The notes under the pieces were generated by a model, which saw nothing but the letters and a program-made list of their open reading frames with translations, was not told the origin of the DNA and did not search any database. A DNA stretch of 8,539 bases from JBBRMQ01 sp038230775 (GTDB lineage: Bacteria; Acidobacteriota; Thermoanaerobaculia; Gp7-AA8): assembly GCA_038230775.1 (NCBI GenBank), contig JBBRMQ010000189.1, positions 1 to 8,539 of the forward strand, written 5' to 3'. This document shows, in pieces, positions 5,909 through 8,539 of this stretch (position 1 is its first letter; the number at the start of each line of letters is the position of its first letter). The translations under genes were made by a program, and so were the position numbers.

Positions 5909-7822
5909 GCCGCCGCCAGAACTGCTCGAGCTGCTGTCGCTCGAGCTGCTGCCGCCTGAACTGCTGTCGCTGCTCCATCCACCGCCGCCGCTGCCGCCCG
6001 ATGATTGTGCCGGAACGGGTGCACCGACCGCGTTCATGGCCGTACCCCAGCTTCCACTCGCTCCAGCGCCGCCGAAGGCGCCGCCTCCCTCACTCAACGC
6101 GGCGGGAGATGACGCTGCCGATGCCGACGAAGATGACGCAGTCGGGGTTGTCGAGTCGAAGCTCGAACTCGAAATCGCCGTTCCGCCCGCGCGCCTCCGC
6201 GTCTCTGTGAACCAGCGGTCGACATCCTCCGACAATCCGAACGCCAGCGCGTAGGGAACGAACCGCGGCTCCATCGCGCTCTTCGCCTGCAGCATGCCGG
6301 CGATCCTGCGCCGCGCCGCCGCGAGGCGCTGACGGAACTCGAAGCTCGTCCGGCTCTCGCGCGATCCGGCAGCGCGTAACACGCGGAACCAATAGGCGAT
6401 CAGCAGGAGCGCGAAGCCGAAAATCGTCAACGGGTCGACCCTCGTCGTGGCGATGGCCACCCACGTCAGGCCCGCGGCAGCGAGAAGCAACGGCCAGAGA
6501 AAGCCGAGGACGCCGGAAAGCTCGACATCGGCACTGAACGCCACCGCTTCGGTCTTCATCGCAGAATAGATCACGGCAAGTGCGATCAATGCGAAGAGGA
6601 AAAGACCGGCCAGGCCCGGCAAGGGGTTGACCCAGTGCGAGATCGAACTGGTGAGTCCCCACCACATCAGAACGATCCCGATCAGCATCATCCATCCGCC
6701 GAAACGATCCTCTGCGTATGCTGCCGAAGTCGCGTCCGGAATGATTTCGCGCGCTGCGTTCAGAAGACCGCCGCGAATCTTCGCCGCCGGATCGAAGCCC
6801 TTCGTGTAGTGCACGCGGATGGCTTCCGTCGAAGTCTCATCGCCCGCCGGAAACAGCGCCTCGACGATCTCGAGCTCGCGGTCCTTAAGCGTGGCGCGAT
6901 CGACGAGGAGCCGCATGCGCATCTCCAATCCTTCGACGCGCGTCGAAACCTTTCCTTCCTGTTCCATCCGCGCGAGAAGTGCCGCGAGCTCCGGCTGCCC
7001 GACCGTTCCATCCCACGCCGTTCCGATCACCTCGGGCGGATGCGCGAGGACGTTCTGCTCGACCCATGCATCGTCGACTCCAGGACGCACCAGTCGCCGC
7101 CGCTCTCGAACGATGAAGCCGATCAGCAGAATCGCCGGGACCACGACCAGCAGCGCGGCGATCCACAGAATCGACGGAAGAACATCGCGGCCAGCTCCGC
7201 GCGGCACGCCGGTGCCGAGGTATTCGAGGGGCATCGTGACCTTGATTTCCGTACCCGCCGCGGCGTCGCGAAAAACGGTTCCGGTAGGGATGTTGTTCAC
7301 ATTGCGCCAGATCGGATCGAGCGTCAGCGTGACGATCCCCTCGTGCACGCCGCCGGGCCGGTCCGCGGGACCAAAGATGTGCTCCAGCTGATAGCGGCCG
7401 TTTCCGTCGAGGCGAAGGACATTCGTCATCGTGTACTCGAGCTCGTAAACCAGCCGTGTCTGATCGAACGGCGGGTCGGAGGGGGAACGGCTCCGCCAGC
7501 GCAGCGTGTCGACGCCGTACCAGTCGTAGAAGTTCACGAAGCGCGTCAGTCCGCGCCACAGGCGATGCGACTCGCCGGTCGCCGGGTCGATGCGTTTGAT
7601 GCTGCCGAACGACATCCGCTGCGGCCCGTGAAGATCGAAGGTGCGCTGCCCGCCGTTCCAGTCGCCGGTCAGGTTCAGGGTCTGGCGCTCGCGGATGTGC
7701 AGGCGTCCGATGTCGTCGAGATGGGCCTGAACGTCCCACCGGTCCCACGACAGCACGCCCCCGTCCTGAGCGAGCCCAGCCGTGGCCCACAGACAAAACA
7801 CGGCCATCAGGAGCCGGCGCAT
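5891..7822 (-). CDS. DUF2207 family membrane protein with Ser/Gly-rich C-terminal tail
   Basis: The protein has 643 residues from ATG 7822. MRRLLMAVFCLWATAGLAQ is a good signal peptide, which is why this start is preferred to the in-frame ATG at 7879. An extracytoplasmic domain (about 20-210; LSWDRWDVQAHLDDIGRLHI, GGQRTFDL) matches the N-terminal part of DUF2207 proteins. A membrane helix follows at about 214-238, then a soluble region (about 239-370), then four more predicted helices at about 376-396, 402-422, 436-457 and 464-481. After these comes a soluble segment containing VPYALAFGLSEDVDRWF, similar to the conserved LPYAIALG motif of the family. The last roughly 100 residues are Ser/Gly-rich low complexity ending GGW, a common feature of this family. 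Function is unknown. It is the first gene of a likely three-gene operon and ends 4 bases before the next candidate start. No strong ribosome binding site precedes ATG 7822, so the start has moderate confidence. Confidence 0.85.
   Translation of the reverse strand: MRRLLMAVFCLWATAGLAQDGGVLSWDRWDVQAHLDDIGRLHIRERQTLNLTGDWNGGQRTFDLHGPQRMSFGSIKRIDPATGESHRLWRGLTRFVNFYDWYGVDTLRWRSRSPSDPPFDQTRLVYELEYTMTNVLRLDGNGRYQLEHIFGPADRPGGVHEGIVTLTLDPIWRNVNNIPTGTVFRDAAAGTEIKVTMPLEYLGTGVPRGAGRDVLPSILWIAALLVVVPAILLIGFIVRERRRLVRPGVDDAWVEQNVLAHPPEVIGTAWDGTVGQPELAALLARMEQEGKVSTRVEGLEMRMRLLVDRATLKDRELEIVEALFPAGDETSTEAIRVHYTKGFDPAAKIRGGLLNAAREIIPDATSAAYAEDRFGGWMMLIGIVLMWWGLTSSISHWVNPLPGLAGLFLFALIALAVIYSAMKTEAVAFSADVELSGVLGFLWPLLLAAAGLTWVAIATTRVDPLTIFGFALLLIAYWFRVLRAAGSRESRTSFEFRQRLAAARRRIAGMLQAKSAMEPRFVPYALAFGLSEDVDRWFTETRRRAGGTAISSSSFDSTTPTASSSSASAASSPAALSEGGGAFGGAGASGSWGTAMNAVGAPVPAQSSGGSGGGGWSSDSSSGGSSSSDSSSSSSGGGSAGGW
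5924..5951. repeat. Short in-frame tandem repeat encoding poly-Ser
   Basis: GCTCGAGCTGCTG occurs at 5924-5936 and 5939-5951, a 15-base period (five codons). On the minus strand it encodes part of the Ser-rich tail of the DUF2207 protein. It is probably slippage-prone low-complexity coding sequence. Confidence 0.5.
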
Positions 7823-7935
7823 ATAGATAAGGATAAACGAGGTCGAAAGGTTGCCGGAAGGCGAAAGCGGCCTCTTCATTCACTTCCCAGCTTCCGGGCC
7901 GCCCAGCTTCCCCGCTCTTGTACACTCCCCCGCCC
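7823..7935. promoter_or_regulatory. Divergent promoter region between DUF2207 operon and zinc-peptidase gene
   Basis: This 113-base gap lies between two divergent starts and should drive the minus-strand operon and the plus-strand peptidase gene. On the plus strand TACACT (7921-7926) could be a -10 box only 9 bases before the ATG at 7936, which would give a nearly leaderless mRNA; no good -35 box is seen. On the minus strand the only AT-rich stretch (7821-7836) directly abuts the start codon. If the DUF2207 gene starts at 7879 instead, the gap shrinks to 56 bases. Confidence 0.4.
7886..7911. repeat. Two 10-bp direct repeats in the divergent promoter region
   Basis: CCCAGCTTCC occurs at 7886-7895 and 7902-7911, 16 bases apart start to start. 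Its position between divergent genes would suit a regulator-binding site, but the spacing is not a whole number of helical turns and chance is possible. Confidence 0.35.
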
Positions 7936-8539
7936 ATGCTGTTCGAAAAGACCTCGCGCGACATCCAGGACCTTCTGCCGGTCCCGATCAAACAGCTCGG
8001 ATTGCGCCTGGAGGGCTCGCCGATCGAGCACTACGTCGAGCAGCTTTTCAAGGAGATGGACGCGAAGGGTCTCAAGCACTTCCGCCCCGCGTTCTATCTG
8101 ACGAACGAATGGGGATGCCCGTCGGAGGAGCCGATCATCGGCGTTCCGTTCTACCTCGCCGATCGCCGGTTAGGCGCGATCGAGTCCGCGATCAACGACA
8201 TCGAGAGCGACCGCGAGATCATGATGTACATGCGCCACGAGGCCGGCCACGCGTTCAACTACGCGTACGAGTTGTACAAGACCGACGAGTGGCGCGAGAT
8301 CTTTGGTCCGTTCCGCCGACCCTATCGGGATCACTACGCGTTCACTCCCTTCTCGCGAAACTACGTGCGGCACATCGCCGGCTGGTACGCGCAGAAACAT
8401 CCGGACGAGGATTTCGCGGAGACCTTCGCCGTGTGGCTGACGCCGCGATCGAAGTGGCGCGAGAAGTACAAGAGCTGGCCCGCCATGAAGAAGCTGCAGT
8501 ACGTCGACCGCATCTGCAAAGAAGTTGGCGACACGCTCC
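7936..8539 (+). CDS. Putative zinc-binding metallopeptidase (HEAGH), partial (3' end beyond window)
   Basis: The frame is open from ATG 7936 to the window edge, giving 201 residues. It carries the zincin motif HEAGH (101-105), with H101 and H105 as likely zinc ligands and E102 as the catalytic base. About 57 residues later DEDFAETFAVWLTP (157-170) supplies a likely third ligand, E162. The spacing and the FAETFA context resemble the putative zinc-binding metallo-peptidase families of unknown substrate. Other notable blocks are FYLTNEWGCPSEEPIIGVPFYLAD (53-76) before the motif, and WREIFGPFRRPYRDHY and RNYVRHIAGWYAQKHP between the ligands. No signal peptide or membrane segment is seen, so it looks cytoplasmic. 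No Shine-Dalgarno precedes the ATG (the upstream bases are C-rich), fitting a leaderless or short-leader mRNA. It is divergent from the DUF2207 operon. Zinc-peptidase fold confidence is good; substrate is unknown. Confidence 0.82.
   Translation, partial: MLFEKTSRDIQDLLPVPIKQLGLRLEGSPIEHYVEQLFKEMDAKGLKHFRPAFYLTNEWGCPSEEPIIGVPFYLADRRLGAIESAINDIESDREIMMYMRHEAGHAFNYAYELYKTDEWREIFGPFRRPYRDHYAFTPFSRNYVRHIAGWYAQKHPDEDFAETFAVWLTPRSKWREKYKSWPAMKKLQYVDRICKEVGDTL

Noticed and set aside
5802..5951. CRISPR-like or tandem array
   Set aside because: The repeats are very short, GC-only or codon-periodic, with no regular repeat-spacer pattern.
5887..6024. N-terminal extension of the phosphodiesterase lipoprotein to ATG 6024
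   Set aside because: It overlaps the DUF2207 coding tail by more than 130 bases and encodes Ala-rich low complexity. A signal leader would be buried about 75 residues in.
6635..8101. 488-codon plus-strand open frame
   Set aside because: It runs antisense to the DUF2207 gene and then overlaps the peptidase start in another frame. Its Arg/His-rich low-complexity translation is typical of a shadow frame.

Overview
The window is a GC-rich bacterial segment with five genes and very little non-coding DNA. It suggests an acidobacterium or a relative. The reasons are a large Oar-type TonB-dependent receptor with an N-terminal carboxypeptidase-like regulatory domain, an alkaline-phosphatase-superfamily enzyme fused to tetratricopeptide (TPR) repeats, a DUF2207 membrane protein and a bacterial GH47 alpha-mannosidase. 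That assignment is an inference from gene content; there is no rRNA or other taxonomic marker here. No tRNA, rRNA, CRISPR array, insertion sequence or phage gene was found.

Layout. Bases 1-860 (minus strand) hold the first 286 residues of a secreted GH47 glycoside hydrolase whose 3' end lies outside the window. An 87-base gap separates it from a divergent plus-strand gene (948-1460) for a small glycine-zipper protein. After that gene comes a perfect 10-bp-stem hairpin (1476-1500), in the space where it converges with the next minus-strand gene.

The centre is a three-gene minus-strand operon read from right to left. It comprises a DUF2207 membrane protein (7822-5891), a putative lipoprotein with an alkaline-phosphatase/phosphodiesterase domain plus TPR repeats (5886-4384), and a 933-residue TonB-dependent receptor (4347-1546). 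The gaps are 4 and 36 bases, so co-transcription is likely. A plausible but unproven picture is an envelope module in which the lipoprotein cleaves a phosphorylated substrate and the receptor imports a product. The role of DUF2207 proteins is not known. An unusual block of three GC-only hairpins (5802-5880) lies at the junction of the first two genes and makes the lipoprotein start uncertain.

At the right end, a 113-base divergent intergenic region precedes a plus-strand HEAGH zinc-peptidase-like gene (7936 onward), which is cut by the window edge.

I do not see convincing evidence for a wholly new system. The points most worth a second look are the bacterial GH47 enzyme, the phosphodiesterase-TPR/TonB operon and the hairpin block.
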